NCBI GenBank assembly: GCA_029933125.1
Contig: JAOZOU010000001.1
Coordinates: forward strand, 256,073 to 320,072
DNA: 64,000 bases
DNA from: a bacterium
GTDB taxonomy: Bacteria > Arandabacterota > Arandabacteria > Arandabacterales > Arandabacteraceae
Reading direction: 5' to 3'
Of this stretch, positions 1 to 7,811 are shown piece by piece. Below the pieces are notes generated by a model, which saw only the letters and a program-made list of their open reading frames with translations, did not search any database and was not told where the DNA came from. The position numbers and the translations under genes are program-made. The number at the start of each line of letters is the position of its first letter. The first letter of the stretch is position 1.

Positions 1-799
1 CTCTATGGGTATGACTGGGGGCAACCTCTATGTAGCTTTTAAGGAAAAGGGTGAAGTGGCAAGATATCTCAGCACAGGCAAGCATGTGAGCGATGTAACT
101 TTCAACGATCTCATTAGACCGTTCCTCGTCGGTGTTGGACGGAGGGAAATCGCGGTTGCCGACTCTGATCCTGGCCTCTATGTGAAGGTCTATGCTGTGA
201 GCGGTGGAAATCCCATCCTCAAGTTCACCGATCCTGACTGGCAAGATATTGCAGGGCTTGCAATAGATGATGACGGTAATATCTATGTAGCCGATGCTGT
301 ACGCAATTTTGTCCGCTCATATGATTCCCAGGGCATTCCCCGCTTCACCACTGATCTCGCCGACAGCGGCTTTGGCATTGGTCATGTCCTGAGTCCACAT
401 GGTATCTATTTCGATGGTAAAGGCTTGCTTGTTGCCGAAGCTCATACCGAGAAGGCACAAGTGCAGCGCATCGATTTTAACGAGCCGCAGAAAGGAATGT
501 GGTTCTCCGAGCAGGTTCCTTTTATCAGCTCCTTCACTGATACCATGGGAAATGAAATGAGTCTCATCGATCCAATAGCGGTTGCAAGTGATAGGGATGG
601 CAACATCTTTATACTCGATAGCCATCTGAGTAAGCTCATGCGGTTCACATCTGAGGGCTACTCGGATGCGATAGTTAACACCGTGGAAGCAGGCGGTCCC
701 GACAGCTTCGTGAACCCTGTTGCAATCGGAACTTACGAGAACAGAGTCTATTGCCTTGATGCTGGAACAGGAATTGTCCATCGGTGGGATGCTCAATGA
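1..799 (+). CDS. NHL/six-bladed beta-propeller protein, 5' end outside the window
   Basis: The reading frame is open to the left edge, so this is the C-terminal part of a longer protein (at least 264 residues here). It shows repeated blades with the pattern 'GLAIDDDGNIYVAD', 'GIYFDGKGLLVAE' and 'AVASDRDGNIFILDS', typical of NHL or SMP-30-like propellers. Such domains usually bind ligands or proteins outside the cytoplasm. The stop codon overlaps the ATG of the next gene (ATGA), so the two are translationally coupled and likely work in one secreted complex. The exact function is unknown. The left edge holds no visible signal peptide. Confidence 0.75.
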   Translation, partial: SMGMTGGNLYVAFKEKGEVARYLSTGKHVSDVTFNDLIRPFLVGVGRREIAVADSDPGLYVKVYAVSGGNPILKFTDPDWQDIAGLAIDDDGNIYVADAVRNFVRSYDSQGIPRFTTDLADSGFGIGHVLSPHGIYFDGKGLLVAEAHTEKAQVQRIDFNEPQKGMWFSEQVPFISSFTDTMGNEMSLIDPIAVASDRDGNIFILDSHLSKLMRFTSEGYSDAIVNTVEAGGPDSFVNPVAIGTYENRVYCLDAGTGIVHRWDAQ

Positions 800-2688
800 C
801 GAAAAGCCAATTGGCAGTTGCTTTTACAATTTTGTTTTGGGCAAATGCTGCAGTGGCGCATGATGCGCCAGTCGCAGAAGAATCTCCAGTATCGCTTCTA
901 AGCGATGCAGCCCCATTTGTTCGGAAGCAGACCGATGGCAACGCAATGGGGCTCGTGATCTCCAATTATGGCTTCTTTGGCAACAACTTTGTAACTCGTA
1001 ATCCCTCAATGGAATATCCTCTCGGCTCCGAGATTGACCATCTGATAAGAGCTGGTCTTTGGGTTGGAGCTATCAATGCAGATGGTGATACAGTCGTCTC
1101 GACGGGCTCAATATCTGGCTATTGGGGAACATCAACATCCCAAGCGACAGAGTTCACACCCCAGATGACTATCAAAGAGCGCTCCATCCTTATAACGAGC
1201 CGATCCTATTCCAAGGATGCAATAAGCGAACAAGATTTCGTTACGCTCTATACCGATTATCCCAAGCGTGGCACAAACGATCACATCCTTGGGGTAAGTG
1301 TTCACCAGGAATCCTATCTCTGGAGCTATCGCTTCGCCGAAGCCTTTGTGATAGTAAGCTTTACGATCAAGAACGAGAGCGAAGGAAGTTTGAGAAACCC
1401 CTATCTGGGCATTTTCGCAGAGCTCGCCACTGGCTGGAAAGGCCAGTATGATACCTGGCGACCTTCAGGCTCTGCATGGTTCAGGAAGAAGGTCCTTGAG
1501 TACTTCCCCGACCTTATGATGATAGGTGAACATCATTATACGTATGATATGGGTAATGCGCCATCGTGGGGAGCAATTGCAATCCTTGGCTGGCATACAG
1601 TCGTGCCTGCGAATGTGCGTGTAAACTTCAACTGGTGGGACTGGTACTGGGAAAGAGACAATCCCATGGAGGATCCTGATAGGTATCTTCTCATGTCCAA
1701 TGGTGAAGTTGATCACACAGACGATATCATGCCAGAGCGTGACGATCCGGTTGAGTTGCTTTCTGCTGGACCATTCCCTGAACTTGCTCCAGGCGATAGC
1801 ATCGTCTTTGTCTGTGCCTTCATTGGTGGAATGGATAGAGCAAGCCTGATTCAAAATGCAGAATGGGCACACAGGGCATTTGATAATAATTACGTACTTC
1901 CCTCGCCACCCCAGATGGGAAGGTTCAGAATAAAACCTGCAAGTGGCAAGGTGACAATTTACTGGGATGATTATCCTGAAAGCCAGCTCGATCCTTTCTA
2001 TCAGATTCCGGATTTTGAAGGCTATAGAATCTACATTACGCGTAAGGCAGGGGCGACAAGCAAGGAGTTCGATCTTGTTCGTGAACTCGACATAGTTGAT
2101 TCGATTGGCTATGACACAGGCCTTGAATCGGTTCGGGACAGCGTCTGGTTTGGTGATACCCTTTATACTTATCACACCGACATCACCAACCTTAAGGATG
2201 GTTTCAAGTACTGGATTGCTTTGACTGCATTCGATCGTGGCATGCCTGAGCAGGGCGTTGAAAGCATGGAAAGCGGGGTTCTTGCCACACGTGTACTTGT
2301 GATTCCGGGCACACCACCTGCTGAGAACAACGAGAGAGTGCTCGTTGTGCCCAATCCTTACAGGGGGAAGGCTGTCTGGGATGGAGCTCGTGACAGAGAA
2401 AAATACGTCTGGTTCATCAACCTTCCCAAGAGAGCAACCATAAGGATATACACGCTTTCGGGTGATCTGGTGAAGACCATTGAATTCGATGGAACAACCT
2501 ATGATGCCAAGGATATTCAAGGATTGGCAACAGCGAATGAAAGACTACTTGCAATCCCTGGTGGAATTTGTGCCTGGGACCTGATCTCCGAAAAGGATCA
2601 GGCTGTGGCTTCCGGACTTTACATTTTTGCCGTCGAGGATAAGGATACGGGTGCAACCCAGATTGGGAAATTCCTGATCATTCGGTGA
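796..2688 (+). CDS. Secreted protein with C-terminal FlgD-like sorting domain
   Basis: A 630-residue exported protein. I take the ATG at 796, which overlaps the previous stop and gives a clean signal peptide (MTKSQLAVAFTILFWANAAVA); an upstream in-frame start at 784 is less likely. The middle is a large beta-rich region with fibronectin-like parts around residues 370-500. The end (about 515-630) carries 'VVPNPYRG', 'IRIYTLSGDLVKTI' and 'ASGLYIFAVED...GKFLIIR', the pattern of FlgD-like/type-IX-like sorting domains. No enzymatic motif is recognised. It lies between a beta-propeller protein and a lipoprotein in one operon, which suggests a cell-surface assembly. Confidence 0.75.
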   Translation: MTKSQLAVAFTILFWANAAVAHDAPVAEESPVSLLSDAAPFVRKQTDGNAMGLVISNYGFFGNNFVTRNPSMEYPLGSEIDHLIRAGLWVGAINADGDTVVSTGSISGYWGTSTSQATEFTPQMTIKERSILITSRSYSKDAISEQDFVTLYTDYPKRGTNDHILGVSVHQESYLWSYRFAEAFVIVSFTIKNESEGSLRNPYLGIFAELATGWKGQYDTWRPSGSAWFRKKVLEYFPDLMMIGEHHYTYDMGNAPSWGAIAILGWHTVVPANVRVNFNWWDWYWERDNPMEDPDRYLLMSNGEVDHTDDIMPERDDPVELLSAGPFPELAPGDSIVFVCAFIGGMDRASLIQNAEWAHRAFDNNYVLPSPPQMGRFRIKPASGKVTIYWDDYPESQLDPFYQIPDFEGYRIYITRKAGATSKEFDLVRELDIVDSIGYDTGLESVRDSVWFGDTLYTYHTDITNLKDGFKYWIALTAFDRGMPEQGVESMESGVLATRVLVIPGTPPAENNERVLVVPNPYRGKAVWDGARDREKYVWFINLPKRATIRIYTLSGDLVKTIEFDGTTYDAKDIQGLATANERLLAIPGGICAWDLISEKDQAVASGLYIFAVEDKDTGATQIGKFLIIR

Positions 2689-2695
2689 GTAAACT

Positions 2696-4087
2696 ATGCA
2701 GAAACTCATGATCTTAGTAATGCTATTGATCTTCGCCTTGCTTGCTGGCTGTGCTGAGAAGGAGCAAATCGCACTACCTAATGTTCCCCCAGAAACCTAC
2801 GTTGCCCTAGCTGACAGTGTTCGCAACCCTACAGTTTACATTCAGGTCTTACATTGGTGGGGCGATGATCGGGACGGCGAGGTCATTGGCTACGAGTACA
2901 AGTGGGTGCTCGCTCCTTCGCAGAGCTCCTGCAATATGGATACAGCATGGACTTTCACTGAGGCAACTCACGATACTTTCTATCTCCCTGTAAGCAGTGA
3001 CAGCACTACACATCGCTTCTACGTGAGATCAATTGATGATGATGGTGCATACGATCCGACGCCAGCAAGCGTTGCCCTTCCGCTTGTAAACTCACCTCCA
3101 AAGGTCTGGCTCTGGGATATTGGGAGCCTTCCCGATACAACCTACCCTGCCATCACACTCAAGTGGCATGCTGAGGACCCTGAGGGGCAGGAGACAATTG
3201 CTGAGTATCTTTTGTGGCTAGATGGAGATGCTGTCCCGAGAAGCTTCGGCCCCACGGATACGATTGCAACCCTTACCCCCGAAGACTTCAAGGGCACCTA
3301 TGGTGTGCGATCACTTTACCTTGTCGCAGTTGATACAGGATGTGATACAAGCAACGTCGTGACCTATACGTGGTATGTAAGAGAACCGGAAGGCAACGTG
3401 CTCCTCATTGATAATCTGCCGAGGAGCTATGCCGGCTATCGCATCGGCGACAGATTCTACAGAGGATCTCTCGATTCCTGCATTGGCGAATACTCCATTC
3501 TTGACATCGAGCACTTTGGAGGCAATCGATACACACATGCGTTCGAAGCGCTATTTGATCTTTTCGATATGGTCATCTGGTACAATGAGCCATGGCATGA
3601 TCCTGGGCAAGGAAGGGATACACTCTTGCTTTCTACCATCTCATCTATTGTACCTGCTTATGTTGAAAAGGGAGGCAGGTTCATCCTTGCGAGTCACGCC
3701 GCAGTCGGGACAAGAGGAGTTTTCAACGATTCCATCGGCTTTGCCGTCTTTGGAATAGATACGGTATATCTTCGAGATGCATCGACAGACTTTGACTGCA
3801 AACGCTGGGTTGTGTTCGGCAATGCCGGGATTGGACTTGAGAACGTCAAAGTCAATGGGCTCTTTATGGGAGCGGAATGCATGAAACCAGCATCCCAGGC
3901 AACCCCGCTCTTCTACATACCCCCCGGCACCGCCATTCCAGAGCAGGATGTCAATTATTATGTTGGTATTATGAATTCATATGGCGCCGGAAAAGCCGCT
4001 TTGATAACATTTCCGCTCAGCCGTAGCAATAGCTACCACAACAATCAATATGTCTTTTGTAAGTTGCTTGAACTCATGCTGAATTGA
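2696..4087 (+). CDS. Lipoprotein with fibronectin-like domains
   Basis: 463 residues with a lipoprotein signal: hydrophobic stretch MILVMLLIFALLAGC with Cys19 as the lipidated residue. Residues 25-230 look like two fibronectin/Ig-type repeats: 'HWWGDDRDGEVIGYEYKW' and 'LKWHAEDPEGQETIAEYLLW' are matching strands, each followed by an '...RSIDDDGAYDPTP' or 'LYLVAVDTG' end. The C-terminal half (about 235-463) contains 'NVLLIDNLPRS' and 'YVEKGGRFILASHAAVG', like the glutamine-amidotransferase-like or DUF4350-type folds seen in surface lipoproteins. It starts 7 bases after the previous stop, so it belongs to the same operon. No specific function can be assigned. Confidence 0.7.
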   Translation: MQKLMILVMLLIFALLAGCAEKEQIALPNVPPETYVALADSVRNPTVYIQVLHWWGDDRDGEVIGYEYKWVLAPSQSSCNMDTAWTFTEATHDTFYLPVSSDSTTHRFYVRSIDDDGAYDPTPASVALPLVNSPPKVWLWDIGSLPDTTYPAITLKWHAEDPEGQETIAEYLLWLDGDAVPRSFGPTDTIATLTPEDFKGTYGVRSLYLVAVDTGCDTSNVVTYTWYVREPEGNVLLIDNLPRSYAGYRIGDRFYRGSLDSCIGEYSILDIEHFGGNRYTHAFEALFDLFDMVIWYNEPWHDPGQGRDTLLLSTISSIVPAYVEKGGRFILASHAAVGTRGVFNDSIGFAVFGIDTVYLRDASTDFDCKRWVVFGNAGIGLENVKVNGLFMGAECMKPASQATPLFYIPPGTAIPEQDVNYYVGIMNSYGAGKAALITFPLSRSNSYHNNQYVFCKLLELMLN

Positions 4088-4112
4088 AGGCTGCTACAGG
4101 AGGATGAGGTTT

Positions 4113-4688
4113 ATGAAGCTCAAGCTAAGAATTCTCATTATTGCCACTGCTGGTATTCTCTGGGGTTTGAGTGAAATTTTCGTCGGTGATGTTTTCTACC
4201 ATTATCATATTCCCATGCGAGGAGCATCCTTGACAGCTCTTGGAATAATGATCCTCATTATTGCGCGCCTCCTCTATAACCGCTTCGGGACATCAATAGC
4301 CATAGGGTTAATTGCTGGCGGTCTGAGATGTCTTGTCCCAAAGGTCTATATCTGCCATATGGTTGCGATTGCACTCGAAGCCTTTGCATTTGATGTAGCC
4401 TGGTCAGCTCTACGAGCAGGTAAGACAAGGTCAGCTCGAAGGATCTGGCTCGCATCTCTTCTCGGTATCTACTCCGGACTTTTCACCTTTGGGCTTGTAA
4501 GCATCTACATATTTAAATTTGGGAAGTGGGTAGCAGGCGGAATCTCTGGAAGCGCAGTCTGGACGCTGCAATCTGGCTCTTTCTCTGCACTTCTCCTCGT
4601 AGGACTTGTGCCTCTTGGAATGGCTTTAGCAGGTCGGCTTGAGCGTAGCTCTCGAGCAGAAGCGCCGGGGCATGAGGTCAAGATATAA
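4113..4688 (+). CDS. Integral membrane protein, unknown function
   Basis: About 191 residues with five or six hydrophobic helices (for example 'ILIIATAGILWGLSEIFVG', 'ALGIMILIIARLLYN' and 'SALLLVGLVPLGMALAG'). The ATG at 4113 is preferred over 4104, because AGGAGG at 4098-4103 then has a 9-base spacing instead of abutting the start. It follows the lipoprotein gene closely. Its 3' end overlaps the convergent BrkB-family gene by 11 bases. The small size, early 'GxxWGxSE' and helical layout resemble ECF-transporter-like or related small membrane proteins, but I do not recognise a named family. Confidence 0.65.
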   Translation: MKLKLRILIIATAGILWGLSEIFVGDVFYHYHIPMRGASLTALGIMILIIARLLYNRFGTSIAIGLIAGGLRCLVPKVYICHMVAIALEAFAFDVAWSALRAGKTRSARRIWLASLLGIYSGLFTFGLVSIYIFKFGKWVAGGISGSAVWTLQSGSFSALLLVGLVPLGMALAGRLERSSRAEAPGHEVKI

Positions 4689-5532
4689 CCAGAACGCCTC
4701 TGCTGCGTTTCATGTGGCTCTCATGCTTATTGTCACCAACTGTCGCAGCGACAAGCTCCATCCCCCAAAGCACAATAGCTGAGGAACAATAGATCCAAGC
4801 CATAAGGACAATCATACCACCTATGGAGCCGTAGACACTAGCGATATTGGTCATACGGATATAGGTGAGAAACGCATTCTTAGCTATCTCCCATGTGAGT
4901 GAAACCAATGCTGCACCTGCGATGACGCGCTTGCGTGAGATCTGTCCAGGTGTTGTCAGGAGGTAAATCATGGAAAAGGTAACGAAAGATAGGAAATAGG
5001 GAACGACAAGAAGTCCAGCCGTCAGTGCTCTGCCAATGGAGAAACCCACCTGACTTGCAAGTCTAGCAATTATGCCTGGAAGAAGAATGGATATGAGTAA
5101 CATGAGTGCCGCAAAACCGACAAGCACAAGCGATACGACTTGCCTTCTGAGCACATCTATCAAGCCCTTGCGCTCCCAGATTATCGAAGCACTCAGCGCA
5201 AGCGTATTGAATACGTGCCTTGCCCCCCAAACAAGTCCCAAGATACCAATACCCCAGGCGAGGGGTTTTGTTTGGCTAATTGACTCAACCCAGCCTATAA
5301 CAATATTTGCTCCAACTGGTGTAAGACTTGTTATCACCTGTGCCATGCGCGAAGTTACGAGATCAGATGACCCCCCAATTGTGGCAACGATCGAAAGTGT
5401 AAGCAGAAGTAGAGGGAAAAATGAAAACATAGCATAGAAGCTGATCGATGCACTCAGGGCCATGCAATTGTGAGCAGCATAGCGCCTTATGCTTTCCTTA
5501 AGAATCTTTGCTGCACCACGAAAGGTAGCCAC
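4678..5532 (-). CDS. YihY/BrkB family inner-membrane protein
   Basis: 284 residues from the GTG at 5532, which has a GGGGG ribosome site 6 bases upstream; an in-frame TTG at 5547 is an alternative. The N-terminal pattern 'ALSASISFYAMFSFFPLLLL' is the hallmark of the BrkB/YihY family, and six membrane helices follow, ending in 'ASVYGSIGGMIVLMAWIYCSSAIVLWGMEL', also typical (shown here only as a guide to the last helices). The family was once called ribonuclease BN in error; its members are membrane proteins of uncertain transport role. It is convergent with the upstream operon and appears to be a single gene. Confidence 0.85.
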   Translation of the reverse strand: MATFRGAAKILKESIRRYAAHNCMALSASISFYAMFSFFPLLLLTLSIVATIGGSSDLVTSRMAQVITSLTPVGANIVIGWVESISQTKPLAWGIGILGLVWGARHVFNTLALSASIIWERKGLIDVLRRQVVSLVLVGFAALMLLISILLPGIIARLASQVGFSIGRALTAGLLVVPYFLSFVTFSMIYLLTTPGQISRKRVIAGAALVSLTWEIAKNAFLTYIRMTNIASVYGSIGGMIVLMAWIYCSSAIVLWGMELVAATVGDNKHESHMKRSRGVLVIS

Positions 5533-5624
5533 ATCTTTCCCCCACAACTAAAGGCTTACACACACCTAGATCTTTTTCAAGCGATTATGTCCCCACCCAT
5601 TCCCCCAAGCGAGCGAGAATCGGA

Positions 5625-5653
5625 TTGAATCTCGCAACCGTCTGTGGTATAAT
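5625..5653 (+). promoter_or_regulatory. Sigma70-type promoter for the secreted protein gene at 5745
   Basis: TTGAAT at 5625-5630 and TATAAT at 5648-5653 are separated by exactly 17 bases. The next gene starts at 5745, leaving a leader of roughly 85 bases that contains a hairpin (5683-5704). Confidence 0.75.
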
Positions 5654-5682
5654 GCGACTGCATAAGGGAAGTGTAGGCGCAG

Positions 5683-5704
5683 AGCTGTGCCGTAGGGCGC
5701 AGCT
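5683..5704 (+). promoter_or_regulatory. Hairpin in the 5' leader
   Basis: AGCTGTGC (5683-5690) pairs with GCGCAGCT (5697-5704) through eight pairs including one G-U, with the loop CGTAGG. It lies between the promoter and the GTG start. No T-run follows, so it is a leader structure rather than a terminator. Its role is unknown. Confidence 0.4.
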
Positions 5705-5744
5705 TTAGATTCTTGGAATCAACACGAGCGAAGGGGGGATAAGT

Positions 5745-7652
5745 GTGAAGAAAGTAAGTTGTTGTCTGGTTTTTTCGGCTCTTTTCATGGTTTTCGCTGG
5801 AGCAGCAGACGCCGGAGTCCACACCACGACAGTGTACTCCATTCAGCAAGGCCTCATTCCACAACAGGACACTGTTTACGTAGATAGCCTTGTCGTAACT
5901 GCCGTCGATCTCAAACCTACGACTTTCGGATTCCATGCACAGGAGCGAGCAGGTGGTCCCTATAGCGGTATTCTATGCTATATGGGCTATGAGGAACCTG
6001 ACACCGTAGATGGTGTTGGTCTTGAAGTGGGAGATCTTGTGAACGTCTGGGGCGTTTATGACGAGTACAACAATCATTCTGAGATTCTCATCTGGCGGGG
6101 CGGTGTCCACATTGTCGAGAAGGGCTATGGTGCGCCACCATGTACGCTCCTAAGCTGCGGTGACTTAGGCTACGTACCGGAGGATACGAGTTTTGCTGAG
6201 AAGTGGGAAGGTGTACTCATCTGCGTTGACACAGTTCAGGTTGTTGCCATCGGTGACTATGAGGAGTGGACGGTTGTCGAATACCACGATCATCCAGGGA
6301 TTGGCCTTGGAGATAGCTTGAGAATCGATGACAAGCTCGTCGAACCAACACTCTCACCACCTGACAGTGGTGACACGCTTGCGCTCATTCGTGGAGTTTA
6401 TGCCGAGGAATGGGGTAACTACCGACTCTGGCCAAGGGACTATGATGATCTTATCTTCATGGGACCAGAGCCTGGACCGCATCTATTGCTTGCTTATGCC
6501 ACTTCGGAGACAACTATTTATGCTGTCTTCGATCGTGAGCTTAATGAGGCAAGTGCAGAAGACATCAATAATTATAGTCTTGCAACAGGCACAACGATCT
6601 ACCAGGCTATTCTCAACCCTAGCAATATGAAGGTGGTCAAACTCATAACTGATCCGCAACCCACCGACGAACTCGAGACTCTAACTGCCTGTGACATTGC
6701 GTCATCTGGTGGTACACATATGTACGGGTGTGAATCTTATGACTTCATGGCTGGCATAACACCCATAAGCTCGATCCAGACAGCACCTGATACCAATGAC
6801 GCCTCGCCACTTGTTGGTCTGGAGGTGACTGTGAGAGGCATTGTTACAGGGCCGAGCACATCCTATGGTGGACCCTTCTTCATGCAGGATGCTCCGGGTC
6901 CATGGAATGGTATATATGTTTACTATCCAACTGCCACCTTCGATCTGGGAGACAGCGTAGTGGTCGCTGGTGTGGTTGATGAATACTATGGCCTAACTGA
7001 GATCGTCTCAGTTGACTATATGAAAGAAGACGCAAATCAGGCAAGGATTCCTCAGCCAACAGTGACGACTTGTCCTGCATGTGTGGCAGCTGCTGAATCC
7101 TATGAAGGCGTGCTTGTCACACTTGATTCGGTCTACGTGTTTACCTATCTCGATCAGTACGGTGAGTTTACGGTTGGTGTAGGAACTGATACGTGCAAAG
7201 TTGGTGACTATTCCATTGAGCGTGGTCCTGGCTATCCTTATCCTGGATTGGGAAGCCTTGCAGCTATTACGGGATGCTACCGCTACAACTATGGCGAGTA
7301 TAAGATTGAGCCTCGCTTCGCTGCGGACATTGTCGTCATCGATTCTTGTCAAGCAGGTATTAAGGATACCTTAGCAAGACTTAGGCTCAGTCAGAACAGC
7401 CCCAATCCCTTTCTGCTGAGAACGAACATAAAGCTCAATGTGCCCTCGGCAACGAGAGCTAGACTCGCTGTCTATGATGTCTCAGGTAGACTGGTCAGGG
7501 TGCTGAGCAATGGGATCTTAGAACCTGGAAGCCATACCTTCACATGGGATGGTAAAGACAGCACCGGTAGAGTTGTGAGCCCCGGTATTTACTTCTATCG
7601 CATGACCACACCTGATAAGACGCTTCAGAAGAAGATGGTAGTGCTTAGGTAG
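5745..7652 (+). CDS. Secreted OB-fold repeat protein with FlgD-like C-terminal domain
   Basis: 635 residues, GTG start with a GGGGGG ribosome site about 7 bases upstream. The N-terminus is a signal peptide (KKVSCCLVFSALFMVFAGAADA). Two related modules, roughly residues 25-150 and 345-545, carry 'LEVGDLVNVWGVYDEYNNHSEI' style strands ('FDLGDSVVVAGVVDEYYGLTEI' in the second), the pattern of OB-fold domains attached to secreted nucleases and of DUF5689-like proteins. No nuclease catalytic domain is present. Residues 550-635 form a classic FlgD-like sorting domain ('LSQNSPNPF', 'YDVSGRLVRVL', 'SPGIYFYRMTTPDKTLQKKMVVL'). It has its own promoter and terminator, so it is a single-gene unit. Confidence 0.75.
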   Translation: MKKVSCCLVFSALFMVFAGAADAGVHTTTVYSIQQGLIPQQDTVYVDSLVVTAVDLKPTTFGFHAQERAGGPYSGILCYMGYEEPDTVDGVGLEVGDLVNVWGVYDEYNNHSEILIWRGGVHIVEKGYGAPPCTLLSCGDLGYVPEDTSFAEKWEGVLICVDTVQVVAIGDYEEWTVVEYHDHPGIGLGDSLRIDDKLVEPTLSPPDSGDTLALIRGVYAEEWGNYRLWPRDYDDLIFMGPEPGPHLLLAYATSETTIYAVFDRELNEASAEDINNYSLATGTTIYQAILNPSNMKVVKLITDPQPTDELETLTACDIASSGGTHMYGCESYDFMAGITPISSIQTAPDTNDASPLVGLEVTVRGIVTGPSTSYGGPFFMQDAPGPWNGIYVYYPTATFDLGDSVVVAGVVDEYYGLTEIVSVDYMKEDANQARIPQPTVTTCPACVAAAESYEGVLVTLDSVYVFTYLDQYGEFTVGVGTDTCKVGDYSIERGPGYPYPGLGSLAAITGCYRYNYGEYKIEPRFAADIVVIDSCQAGIKDTLARLRLSQNSPNPFLLRTNIKLNVPSATRARLAVYDVSGRLVRVLSNGILEPGSHTFTWDGKDSTGRVVSPGIYFYRMTTPDKTLQKKMVVLR

Positions 7653-7680
7653 CCTTTCGACCCTTTGGGGCGCTAGTTGG

Positions 7681-7718
7681 AAAGGAGAAAGCTCTCTTGG
7701 GCTTTCTCCTTTGTTTTT
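7681..7718 (+). terminator. Rho-independent terminator
   Basis: AAAGGAGAAAGC (7681-7692) is a perfect 12-base inverted match to GCTTTCTCCTTT (7701-7712), with an 8-base loop, followed by GTTTTT. It ends the 5745 transcription unit before the SppA gene. Confidence 0.9.
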
Positions 7719-7811
7719 CCCTTCTTGCCCTTCAATTCTTCGGCCTTTCTGTGTAATCTCATTTTGTGATAGCATTTGAGCAGAATCCAATAGCCAAAGG
7801 AGGTAGGATCC

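Noticed and set aside
1465-2520. A 351-codon open frame on the minus strand opposite the FlgD-tailed protein
   Set aside because: Its composition and lack of motifs mark it as an antisense shadow; the + strand protein has a signal peptide, a sorting domain and operon context.
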